From the NCBI GenBank assembly GCA_016218925.1, contig JACRCR010000089.1, positions 1-44,452 on the forward strand: DNA of 44,452 nt. Reading direction: 5' to 3'. The DNA comes from Deltaproteobacteria bacterium (lineage in GTDB: Bacteria > Desulfobacterota > Binatia > UBA1149 > CAITLU01). Below the pieces are notes generated by a model. The model was not told the DNA's origin, did no database searches, and saw only the letters and a list, made by a program, of their open reading frames with translations. The translations under genes were made by a program, and so were the position numbers. This document shows, piece by piece, positions 35,041 through 42,485 of this stretch. The stretch's first letter is position 1, and each line of letters starts with the position of its first letter.

Positions 35041-36768
35041 TCACCTTGCCGGTTCCTGCGGCACGAAATCGGATCGCCACAGGCGAACCGCCTGCGTTGC
35101 TAGCCGCGCCTGCCGCGCATCCAGGTGCGCGAGCGTCCATTCTTCAGTCGCTTGCTCTGCCAATTGGCCAGTCAGCATGTATGCGCTCTTCTCGTACGCT
35201 GCTCGTTTCAGAGGATACTCCGCGTTTCCGATCTCCCGATTCAACGCAGGTTCCAGCAACGTCAGGTTGCCGAGTCGGAAAATCGCACCGTCCCAGTGGT
35301 CGCGCGCGATCGATCCCTCCCAGGCCGCAGAGGGATTCTCCGGCAGGACATGCTCGATCGTTGCGGGGTCGGAGTCGGGATCACAGGCCCGACCCGAGGT
35401 GTCGTGTTCCAAGCGCGCGAGGATGTACTTCGCCAGGCGCTTGCGCTGGCCGTTGGTCACCACAGACAATCGCGAGAAGTCCTGCTCGAACTTCTCGTCG
35501 CTGACATAGATGGCCTTGAGGATCTCGAAGACCTGCCCTGGGGTACGAATCCGCTTGTGGAGGAGGGCTCTGGCTGCCTCATGGTAGACGGGCTCGAGCG
35601 CGTTCGTATTGAGGCCGCTCACGGCGCTATAGCGGAACGATATGACGCTCACCAGCTTGAGCACGCGGGCAAAATCGTCGGAATCCATGCTCTCCCAAGC
35701 CGCGAACAGCAGAGGCGTCATCTGCCGTACCCGGAACAAATTCATCTCACGCACGAACGGACGACACGCCGAACGCTCAACCCAGTACCCGTGGTTGGGA
35801 TCGAGCAGCGCTGCGAAAAGCTCCGCTCGACGTTCAAGAGCATCCATGAGAGTGAATACTTCCGGCGCCGTCGTGACTTGTTCACGAACCAGCTTGAAGA
35901 GGCGCTCGCTTCTGACTTTCGGCTTCTCACACGCCAAGTGGTAGCGAAGAAACTCCGGAAAGCGCTCCTGCTGCACGGTGGCGATCAGCGCCTGCCAGCG
36001 CCGCTTCAGGGCATCCAAATCCGAGGAAACGCGCAGGCGCGAAAAGAGATAGTTCTTCAGAAGGTCAGTGGACGATAGCTCCAAACCTCGAGCATTCAGC
36101 GTTTCAAAAACCGTGTATGCATTGAGGTCATCGTCGACGGTGATGAGGATGAAGACCAACTGACGACCGACGGTCTCTGAAAGCAATGAGGCGAGCTTCT
36201 CACCATTCGAGGCGAGCGTCGCGTCCGACTCGATCAGTCGTGAGAAATACTGGAAGCATTCCCACAGAAGCCGATTCGACCGCGGAAGCCCTCTAGGATT
36301 GAGCGGAGCGCGGAGCTGAACAAGGTAGTCTTGGTAGAAAGCGTCGTCCGTCGAGTTGAGGAACAACTTGCTGCTCTCCACGAGCGAAGCCGGATCCTTC
36401 TCCCCGATGAAACGCCCACGCAACCCTGCGGCTCGCTCACGGTTCGGATCTGAAGCTGCGGGTCCGGCGACTATCTGATGGAGACGACTGATCGCCGCGA
36501 GCGCCAAGATGCTCAGAGTGGCAATTCGTTGCTGTCCGTCGATTATCAGGAAATCGCGATCGCTCTTTCCTTCGACGACAAGCGCCCCCATGTAGTGCCG
36601 CTCGTCCGGGTTGTCCCGGAGATCCATGATGTCACTCCACAGGTCTTCCCATTGCTCCTCCACCCACGAGTAGTCGCGCTGGTAGGCGGGAACGCGGTAC
36701 GTCTTCCCATTCCCGACGAGTTCCAGGAAGGAACTCGTTCTCGTGGTTAGCAGATTGGCTTTTGCCAT
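35041..36768 (-). CDS. GmrSD-like DUF262/DUF1524 restriction-type protein
   Basis: 575 aa. The DUF262 domain has the entry motif YRVPAYQRDYSW (24-35) and DGQQR (77-81), which binds and hydrolyses nucleotide in GmrS-type subunits. Further signs are FETLNARGLELSSTDLLKNY (221-240) and the C-terminal DUF1524 HNH nuclease with IEHVLPENP (471-479) and LGNLTLLEPALN. The combination is that of type IV GmrSD enzymes that cut modified phage DNA, here in one chain. Ribosome site GAGGAA precedes the ATG. It lies between the helicase and the methylase inside the operon. It may be an integral effector or an embedded independent system. Confidence 0.92.
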   Translation of the reverse strand: MAKANLLTTRTSSFLELVGNGKTYRVPAYQRDYSWVEEQWEDLWSDIMDLRDNPDERHYMGALVVEGKSDRDFLIIDGQQRIATLSILALAAISRLHQIVAGPAASDPNRERAAGLRGRFIGEKDPASLVESSKLFLNSTDDAFYQDYLVQLRAPLNPRGLPRSNRLLWECFQYFSRLIESDATLASNGEKLASLLSETVGRQLVFILITVDDDLNAYTVFETLNARGLELSSTDLLKNYLFSRLRVSSDLDALKRRWQALIATVQQERFPEFLRYHLACEKPKVRSERLFKLVREQVTTAPEVFTLMDALERRAELFAALLDPNHGYWVERSACRPFVREMNLFRVRQMTPLLFAAWESMDSDDFARVLKLVSVISFRYSAVSGLNTNALEPVYHEAARALLHKRIRTPGQVFEILKAIYVSDEKFEQDFSRLSVVTNGQRKRLAKYILARLEHDTSGRACDPDSDPATIEHVLPENPSAAWEGSIARDHWDGAIFRLGNLTLLEPALNREIGNAEYPLKRAAYEKSAYMLTGQLAEQATEEWTLAHLDARQARLATQAVRLWRSDFVPQEPAR

Positions 36769-36775
36769 GGGTTCC

Positions 36776-37216
36776 TCACTGGACGTTCGCGAACATTCCG
36801 CCGTCGCATCGGCCCCCTATCGCAAGCTTCACCCGGTCGAATTGGGGGTCGGGATACTTCGCCCGAAAGTGGCGGTAGCGGCTAGCCACCGGTCCCGCTG
36901 AGCGATAACCCCGCACGAGGCCTCTCGGCGTGTCGGTCGGGGAGCAGACGCGACGGAGACTATAGGCCGTGGAGAGGGCGAGAAAAAGGCGGCAACTAGC
37001 GTTCTTGCGGGCTTGGAGAACGCTCCGCCGGCCTACTCCAGGAAAGATCGATGCGGCGGCCCGCAACACGCGGCAGACGGTGCTAGTCGCCGGAACGTCG
37101 GTCTGCGGATTGGGTCGGAATTGGGTTTTTATTGGGACAGATTGGGATTTAGGCGGTTCGCCCCCGTTCGCATCGTCGAGTCGAACCGCAGCGATCAGGC
37201 ACCGCTTAGTCGTCAC
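36776..37216 (-). CDS. doubtful small ORF between helicase and DUF262 genes
   Basis: 146-codon open frame. Its GTG start overlaps the helicase stop by 4 nt and its own stop forms the ribosome site of the DUF262 gene (TGAGGAA, 7 nt before that ATG); this spacing is like that of real operon genes. Against it, the translation is rich in Arg, Ser and Cys and has no recognisable domain. If it is not a gene, this 436-bp stretch is an intergenic region holding the four phased ATTGGG repeats (37109-37146). Confidence 0.3.
   Translation of the reverse strand: MTTKRCLIAAVRLDDANGGEPPKSQSVPIKTQFRPNPQTDVPATSTVCRVLRAAASIFPGVGRRSVLQARKNASCRLFLALSTAYSLRRVCSPTDTPRGLVRGYRSAGPVASRYRHFRAKYPDPQFDRVKLAIGGRCDGGMFANVQ
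37109..37146. repeat. four helically phased ATTGGG repeats
   Basis: ATTGGG occurs at 37109, 37120, 37131 and 37141, spaced 11, 11 and 10 bp, i.e. one DNA turn each. This faces a protein on one side of the helix, as iterons or regulator sites do. It lies just downstream of the helicase stop. It is also four GGG tracts with 7-8 nt loops, so a weak G-quadruplex is possible. Confidence 0.55.
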
Positions 37217-40200
37217 TGCGGCTCCCCTGCACGATCGAGCAAGTCGGCGAAACTGTAATTGACGCTGCTCGCCCCGAAGTCGGGCTCGCGCTGGAAGGGC
37301 TGGCGCAGGTAGTGGACCTGATGTCGCTCGCCGTCGAAAAACTCGACGATGGCCAGGATGAAGTCGTCCGGCTTGTTCAGAGAGTAGAGTATCTCGTTCT
37401 TGGTTACCGTGATCGTATCGGCACCGCTCACCCGCCCCTTCACTTCGATGAAGCGGAGCCGACCCGTTCCGGGAATGTGGGATTCGATGTCGTAGCCAAG
37501 TTTCTCGAGTTCCCGATCCGTCGGCTCGAAGCCGAGCGATCGCTCGACCTCCATCACGGCGGCGCGGGCGCGCGCCGCGGATACCTGCGTGTCGATCGGG
37601 GGACCGACAGTGGGCGCGACCGTGCCGGTCATCGCAGCGATGAGTCCCTTGGGAACGACAACGAGACCGCCCAGCACGACAGGCGGCAACGTCGAGAGTT
37701 GCGACTCGGCGTCGAGTTCCGCGAGCCGCTTCTGCAGCCGTCCCTGAAGGTCATCTGCCCGACGCCTGGCCTCGGCCGAGTTCAGCCTGGCGCCGGCCTT
37801 GCCGGCCTGCTCTTGATCCTTGAGCTGCGCGGCCCGGTGGTCCCAGTAGGCTATCTCCTTCGTGAGACGGTCTTTGACGGCGGTCCGCGTCCTCCCGATC
37901 CAATCCAACCGCCGCGTGCGGACCTCGCCCACGTGATCGGGAACCACCCCCGCGATCGCGTGACCGATCGCCTGCCTCTCCAGGTCACGACTGATCCACG
38001 CGCACTCCGGCCGAGCCAACAGAGCGTCCACCGTCGGCTCACCGTCGGCGAGCGGTCGGTAGTCGAGATAGGGCGCGTAGTGCAGATGCCGGGTGTTGCC
38101 GGCCGCGTCGATCTCGACGTAGAGCATGCGCTTGCTAATCGTCCTGGGTTCTCCGGACGGCAGCAGCTTTGCGTCCTGGATCGAGTGCTCTAAGTAGAAC
38201 AGCACGCGCGGGTCCGACCCCGCGTCTTGTTCGTCAACCAGCACCGTCCCGCGGCGAAGCAGATCCCGATGCCGCTCGAGCGTCAGATCCAGCACGGAAT
38301 CGAGCAACGGGTGTCCCGGGCAGACGAACTTCGCCATCACCTGCCCGGATGGCGTGAGAAGGTCTTTCTCGAACGCGATGCGTTCGTAGCGCTGCAACAC
38401 GGGCTCACCCGTCCCGATCGCGCGGTCCCGATTTCGGATCGGCGCCGGCACGTGGGTGACTTCGTAACGGCGCGGCTCTCGCTGGCGAGTGGTGCCGCCG
38501 AGCTGCTTGAAGGCTTCGAGGAAGAACGATTCGACGTAGTGAGGTTGAAGGCGTCGCGCGTCCGCTCGCTCCATGTCCTCACGGATCCGCGCCACGCGGC
38601 TGGCATCCATCGCATCGTGGGCCAGCGCGCGTTCCTCGATCAGGCCTTCGAGGTGAGGACGGTCCACGGCATCCGCGATCGCCCGGTCGAGCCGCGCACG
38701 AACTTCCGGCAGGTCGCCATAACGCACGGCCTCGATCAGCAGCTCGCGCAGAGACCGACCCTCAAACTGAAGTTTGCCGAGGACGTCGAAGACCTGGCCC
38801 CCGAGGGCTTGGCGCGCCTGCTCGAGTTTTTCGAGCAGGGTCCGGTAGACGTCACCCTCGCGGGTTTCCTCGGCGACGAGGTTCCAGAGGTGACACACCT
38901 CGGTCTGACCGATGCGGTGAATCCGACCGAAGCGCTGTTCCAGACGGTTCGGGTTCCACGGCAGATCGTAGTTCACCATCAGGTGGGCGCGCTGCAAGTT
39001 GATGCCCTCGCCAGCGGCATCGGTAGCGAGCAGCACCTGCACCTCGGGATCGTGGAGAAAACTCTCCTGGGACTTGCGGCGTTCTTCGCGACCCATGCCG
39101 CCGTGAATCATCACCACCGCCTGCGGCCGGCCCAGCAGTGAGGAAATCTGGCGCTCCAGGTAGTTCAGCGTGTCGCGGTGCTCGGTGAACAGCACCAGCT
39201 TCTGCCGCGGCGAGGAGATCGGCGGAGGAATCGGACCGGCGCCGAACGGAACCTTGGGCTCCTCGACGTGACCGATCCCGGCGGGAGTGAAAATCTCTCC
39301 AAGCAGATGAGACAGCTCCCGCCATTTCGTGTCCTGCCCGCTGCGACGGACCTCGGCGGCGAGGGCTTCGAGGCGGGCGAGGGTTTCGATCTCCAACTTC
39401 AACTCGGCAAGCGTCGCCGCCGCGGTCGCCTGGTCGAGTACCTGTTCCTCGGCAGCCTCCACCTCGTTCTCGGGTGCCTCGTCGAGATCTTCTACGTCCT
39501 CGGCATCGAGGACCGGGCCCGCGATGGCCACGGCAGTCGGCGCTTCCGCCCCTCGTTGCAGCAGTTCCAACTCACGGAGCCGCTTCTCTAGCCGCTCACG
39601 CCGGCGCTTGAGCGACTGGTAGATCGCCTCGGGTGACGACGCGAGCCGGCGCTGAAGGATCGTCAAGGCGAACCCGACGGTCCCGGCGCGCTTGTCGTTC
39701 TCGAGAGCCTCGGCGCGGTTGAACTCTTCGCGGACGTAGTCGGTTACCGACTTGTAGAGGCGGGCCTCGGCGGGCGAGAGCTTGTACGGCACCGTGTACG
39801 CGATGCGCTCGGGGAAGAGCGGTCGCCCGTCGAACTTGAGCAGGCTCTCCTTCACCATCCGGCGCATGAGGTCGGAGACTTCAACCTGGTGTACACCGTC
39901 GCGGAACTTGCCTTCGAAGCGGTCGCCGTCAAGGAGCGCCAGGAAGAGCTGGAAGTCTTCTTCCTTTCCGTTGTGCGGCGTCGCCGTCATCAGGAGAAAG
40001 TGCCGGGTGATCCCGGACAGGAGCTGCCCGAGTCGGTAGCGCTTGGTGTACTTGACCTCGCCGCCGAAGAAGGTCGCCGACATCTTGTGGGCTTCGTCGC
40101 AAACCACGAGGTCGTAGCGGCAGTCGGGCGCGGACAGCTTGGCCTGGACCTCCTCGTTGCGCGCCAGCTTGTCGAGCCGCGCGATCGCCAGGTCGTTCTC

Positions 40201-40791
40201 GACGAACCAGTTGCCGGTTCGACTCGATTCGAGCTTGTCGTTGGTGAGGATCTCAAACGGCAGGTGGAAGCGGCGGTCGAGTTCGTCCTGCCACTGCTCG
40301 GCGAGGCTGCCGGGGCATACGATCAGGCAGCGCTTCAGGTCGCCGCGGGCGATCAATTCCTTGATGAGGAGGCCAGCCATGATCGTCTTGCCGGCGCCCG
40401 GGTCGTCCGCCAAGAGGAAACGCAGCGGCTGCCGGGGCAGCATGGCCTCGTAGACGGCGGTGATCTGGTGCGGCAGCGGGTCAACCAGCGAGGTGTGAAC
40501 GGCCAGGACCGGATCGAAGAGGTGGGCCAGTCGGATACGGTGCGCCTCGGAAACCAACCGGAAGAGCGCCCCGTCCCCGTCGAAACTCCACGGGCGTCCC
40601 ATCTCGGCGAGTTCCAGCCTGGGTTCGTCGTGCCGGTACAGGAGTTGGTTGGCCACCTTTCCGGCCTGGGTTTTGTAGGTGAGTTCGAGGGCCTCCGACC
40701 CGAACCACTGGACGCCCACGACCGTGACCATGGCATCCGGGACGATGCCGCGAATTGCGGCATTGGGTTGGATCTGTTCGAGTTTCATCAT
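37213..40791 (-). CDS. SNF2-type helicase with DUF3883, DrmD-like
   Basis: 1192 aa. The SF2 motor has Walker A DDPGAGKT (129-136), DEAH (232-235), TATPH (motif III) and the second lobe ending QRFGRIHRIGQ. An acidic insert around 425-470 (LDAEDVEDLDEAPENEVE) separates the lobes. The C-terminus (about 1065-1165: VERSLGFEPTDRELEKLGYDIES, then RFIEVKGRV) is a DUF3883 nuclease-like domain with an E-V-K motif. Helicases of this shape accompany methylases in DISARM class 1 (DrmD) and helicase-methylase-ATPase loci. It would translocate on foreign DNA. It is the first large gene of the operon, and a duplicated 88-bp sequence lies 80 bp before its start. Confidence 0.93.
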   Translation of the reverse strand: MMKLEQIQPNAAIRGIVPDAMVTVVGVQWFGSEALELTYKTQAGKVANQLLYRHDEPRLELAEMGRPWSFDGDGALFRLVSEAHRIRLAHLFDPVLAVHTSLVDPLPHQITAVYEAMLPRQPLRFLLADDPGAGKTIMAGLLIKELIARGDLKRCLIVCPGSLAEQWQDELDRRFHLPFEILTNDKLESSRTGNWFVENDLAIARLDKLARNEEVQAKLSAPDCRYDLVVCDEAHKMSATFFGGEVKYTKRYRLGQLLSGITRHFLLMTATPHNGKEEDFQLFLALLDGDRFEGKFRDGVHQVEVSDLMRRMVKESLLKFDGRPLFPERIAYTVPYKLSPAEARLYKSVTDYVREEFNRAEALENDKRAGTVGFALTILQRRLASSPEAIYQSLKRRRERLEKRLRELELLQRGAEAPTAVAIAGPVLDAEDVEDLDEAPENEVEAAEEQVLDQATAAATLAELKLEIETLARLEALAAEVRRSGQDTKWRELSHLLGEIFTPAGIGHVEEPKVPFGAGPIPPPISSPRQKLVLFTEHRDTLNYLERQISSLLGRPQAVVMIHGGMGREERRKSQESFLHDPEVQVLLATDAAGEGINLQRAHLMVNYDLPWNPNRLEQRFGRIHRIGQTEVCHLWNLVAEETREGDVYRTLLEKLEQARQALGGQVFDVLGKLQFEGRSLRELLIEAVRYGDLPEVRARLDRAIADAVDRPHLEGLIEERALAHDAMDASRVARIREDMERADARRLQPHYVESFFLEAFKQLGGTTRQREPRRYEVTHVPAPIRNRDRAIGTGEPVLQRYERIAFEKDLLTPSGQVMAKFVCPGHPLLDSVLDLTLERHRDLLRRGTVLVDEQDAGSDPRVLFYLEHSIQDAKLLPSGEPRTISKRMLYVEIDAAGNTRHLHYAPYLDYRPLADGEPTVDALLARPECAWISRDLERQAIGHAIAGVVPDHVGEVRTRRLDWIGRTRTAVKDRLTKEIAYWDHRAAQLKDQEQAGKAGARLNSAEARRRADDLQGRLQKRLAELDAESQLSTLPPVVLGGLVVVPKGLIAAMTGTVAPTVGPPIDTQVSAARARAAVMEVERSLGFEPTDRELEKLGYDIESHIPGTGRLRFIEVKGRVSGADTITVTKNEILYSLNKPDDFILAIVEFFDGERHQVHYLRQPFQREPDFGASSVNYSFADLLDRAGEPQ

Positions 40792-40871
40792 CTCTCAGTG
40801 ACCACGGTGGAGGCCGGCGACTTCCCCGAGGCGGCCTGTTCCTGAGCCGCGAGGCTGGGCTGGTGGTGGAG

Positions 40872-40959
40872 CACCTGGTCCGGTCCGGGAAAGCCTCGAA
40901 GGAATAGCGCGGATGATGTCGAGGCGTCGGCGGATGTGCAACGAATCCGCGCGCCGCTC
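40872..40959. repeat. 88-bp direct repeat, copy 1
   Basis: Aligns without gaps to 41421-41508 with 80 of 88 identities (starting CACCTGGTCCGG, ending CGCGCCGCTC). It lies about 80 bp before the helicase ATG, so it may hold the operon promoter or leader. Together the copies bracket the Ada-like gene. Confidence 0.85.
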
Positions 40960-40993
40960 GACTCCCAGCTCCGTGGATTCCGAGCACAAGGCA

Positions 40994-41305
40994 TCACTTG
41001 GGCGGTACACGCCATGGGTATTCCGGCGTGCCTGGCGCCCCGCCAGCGTTCCATTGCCGGTAGCGCTCGGGCATGCATCGGCTGCACGGCCGGAAGCCGG
41101 CCGCGATGGCGTCGGCCTCGTCGCGGAAGAAGACGCGTCCCGGTTTGTACCCGCCTTTCGCGAGCGCGTTCAGTGCCGCCGGACAGTCCATGCGACCGTA
41201 CACGTTGTACCGTTTGTTGTTGTGACGGTGGCCGCCGAGCTCGCCTTTCTCGTCGCTCAGGTACTCGCCGCCGTCAGGCCCTATCAGGTGGAATGGCTTC
41301 GACAT
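40994..41305 (-). CDS. Ada-type metal-binding small protein
   Basis: 103 aa. The N-terminal beta segment (FHLIGPDGGEYLS) is followed by YGRMDCPAALNALAKGGY and the zinc-site core VFFRDEADAIAAGFRPCSRCMPERY. C41, C73 and C76 are the visible cysteines. This is the small stand-alone family related to the Ada N-terminal Zn domain. Ada itself senses alkylation on such a cysteine; whether this one does is unknown. It is flanked by the two 88-bp direct repeats and could have arrived or duplicated with them. Confidence 0.82.
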   Translation of the reverse strand: MSKPFHLIGPDGGEYLSDEKGELGGHRHNNKRYNVYGRMDCPAALNALAKGGYKPGRVFFRDEADAIAAGFRPCSRCMPERYRQWNAGGAPGTPEYPWRVPPK

Positions 41306-41727
41306 GGTGAGACCCCTACGTGTACCGAACGAGGACCGTGACGAGCGGCAGGCCCCTCGTCCGTTGCGGGCCGAACAGGTCGCCCTGGCTGTTGTGCAGA
41401 TACTGGCGCGCCGGGCGGAACACCTGGTCCGGTCCGGGGAAACCTCAAACGAATGCCGCGGATGATGTCGAGGCGGCGGCGGATGCGCAACGAATCCGCG
41501 CGCCGCTCAGGAGTTGTGGACGGGCCACCGGCGCGATGTCCGGCACTCTAGTCGACCCAACGCGGCGATTCTGTGCCGTCCATCACAGATCTGAACCCGA
41601 AGCGGCGGAGGATGCCGAGTTGTGGCCTGGCCGGAGTGGCCACCGCGGAGCGTTCGTCCTGGAAATGCTTGCGCCTGGTCGTGGCCAGGATTCGCCCGGA
41701 ACGATCGAACCCGTAGAGTAGTGGTTG
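41306..41727. other. 422-bp gap with direct repeat copy 2
   Basis: Holds the second 88-bp repeat (41421-41508). The rest has no convincing gene. On the minus strand near 41520-41580 a short frame reads ICDGRHRIAALGRLECR, similar to a ParB-type nuclease fragment, but it is too short to call. Confidence 0.5.
41421..41508. repeat. 88-bp direct repeat, copy 2
   Basis: Second copy of the repeat at 40872-40959. It precedes the Ada-like gene by 115 bp on the minus strand, the same relation the first copy has to the helicase gene, so it may carry a duplicated promoter. Confidence 0.85.
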
Positions 41728-42291
41728 ATGGAAGCCGCCCAGAACGTTCCGGTAACGGCGCCGACGACGGCTCGCAAGGCACGCCTCGGAGGCCGCCCCC
41801 GGGCGTGTACGCCGCTGGTACAGGCTGCCATCCTTCGGGTCGCGAGGTCCGGCATGCCCCGGAAGGTGATCGCGGCGTACGCCGGGATCAGCCCACGGAC
41901 CCTGCACCGATTTCTCCGACTCGCTGAAGAGTCCCGGGAAAAGCGCGACCGCGGGCGACGGCTTACAGAGGCAGAGAAGGAGTTGTGTCAGTTTTGTCTC
42001 GATTTCCACAAAGCCGAGGCCGACCTCGAAACAACCGCGGTCCGCGCCATCACGAGCGCCGCGTGGGCAGGGGACTGGCGCGCTGCCTTGGCCTTCCTGG
42101 AGCGGCGATTCCCGGAACGGTGGGCACGGCGCCGGATCCGCCAGACCGTACCGGCCGAGGAGGAAGGCGCGCGGCCGCCGGCACGGCCAGCGCTGGCCAA
42201 CGGGCGCCGGCCCCGCGAATTGCCGCGGGAGGAACTGAAAGCCGAACTGGCGCGCCGAGGATTGCCGACGGAGATCTTTGCGAACGAGTGA
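41728..42291 (+). CDS. HTH protein, small-terminase-like
   Basis: 187 aa from the ATG at 41728 (a TTG one codon earlier is also in frame). A helix-turn-helix lies at about residues 33-58 (ILRVARSGMPRKVIAAYAGISPRTLHRFL). The segment DWRAALAFLERRFPERWARR near 115-135 is typical of phage small terminase subunits and related DNA-binding proteins. The C-terminal tail (about 140-187) is Arg/Pro-rich and disordered. No large terminase or other phage gene is near, so it is a prophage leftover or a regulator. It is convergent with the AAA-DUF4435 gene. Confidence 0.75.
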   Translation: MEAAQNVPVTAPTTARKARLGGRPRACTPLVQAAILRVARSGMPRKVIAAYAGISPRTLHRFLRLAEESREKRDRGRRLTEAEKELCQFCLDFHKAEADLETTAVRAITSAAWAGDWRAALAFLERRFPERWARRRIRQTVPAEEEGARPPARPALANGRRPRELPREELKAELARRGLPTEIFANE

Positions 42292-42296
42292 GATTC

Positions 42297-42485
42297 GGCG
42301 CGTAGCTCTCCCAAAAAACGCGCCGCTGCGTAGCTGTTCACCGTCGGAGTCACAAACCCAGACTCACCACTAGACTGGTCGATGAAGACCTCAATCTCAC
42401 TCTCCTTGTCGCGAGTAGTCGCGTAAACATACTCGTCCCACGGCTTCTCCTTGTCATCCTGCCCCGCCCCCTCCTGCGGCTTCAA
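42297..42485 (-). CDS. possible small protein after the AAA-DUF4435 gene
   Basis: In this minus-strand frame (open from a TTG at 42485, running on to 41988) the first about 65 residues look protein-like: EYVYATTRDKESEIEVFIDQ, then SGFVTPTVNSYAAARFLGELRAE. Beyond 42297 the frame only shadows the plus-strand HTH gene. No convincing start or ribosome site is visible and it overlaps the AAA gene's end by 32 nt. It may be the truncated start of a third component. Coordinates give the plausible part only. Confidence 0.3.

Noticed and set aside
25058-40791. Complete DISARM or BREX system
   Set aside because: The helicase is DrmD-like, but no DUF1998 protein, no PLD protein, and no PglZ or BrxL are present; DUF499 with DUF1156 points to the Hma-type set instead.
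41507-41782. ParB-like fragment (DGRHRIAALGR) on the minus strand
   Set aside because: Only about 20 residues look natural and there is no intact frame; noted in the gap entry but not called a pseudogene.
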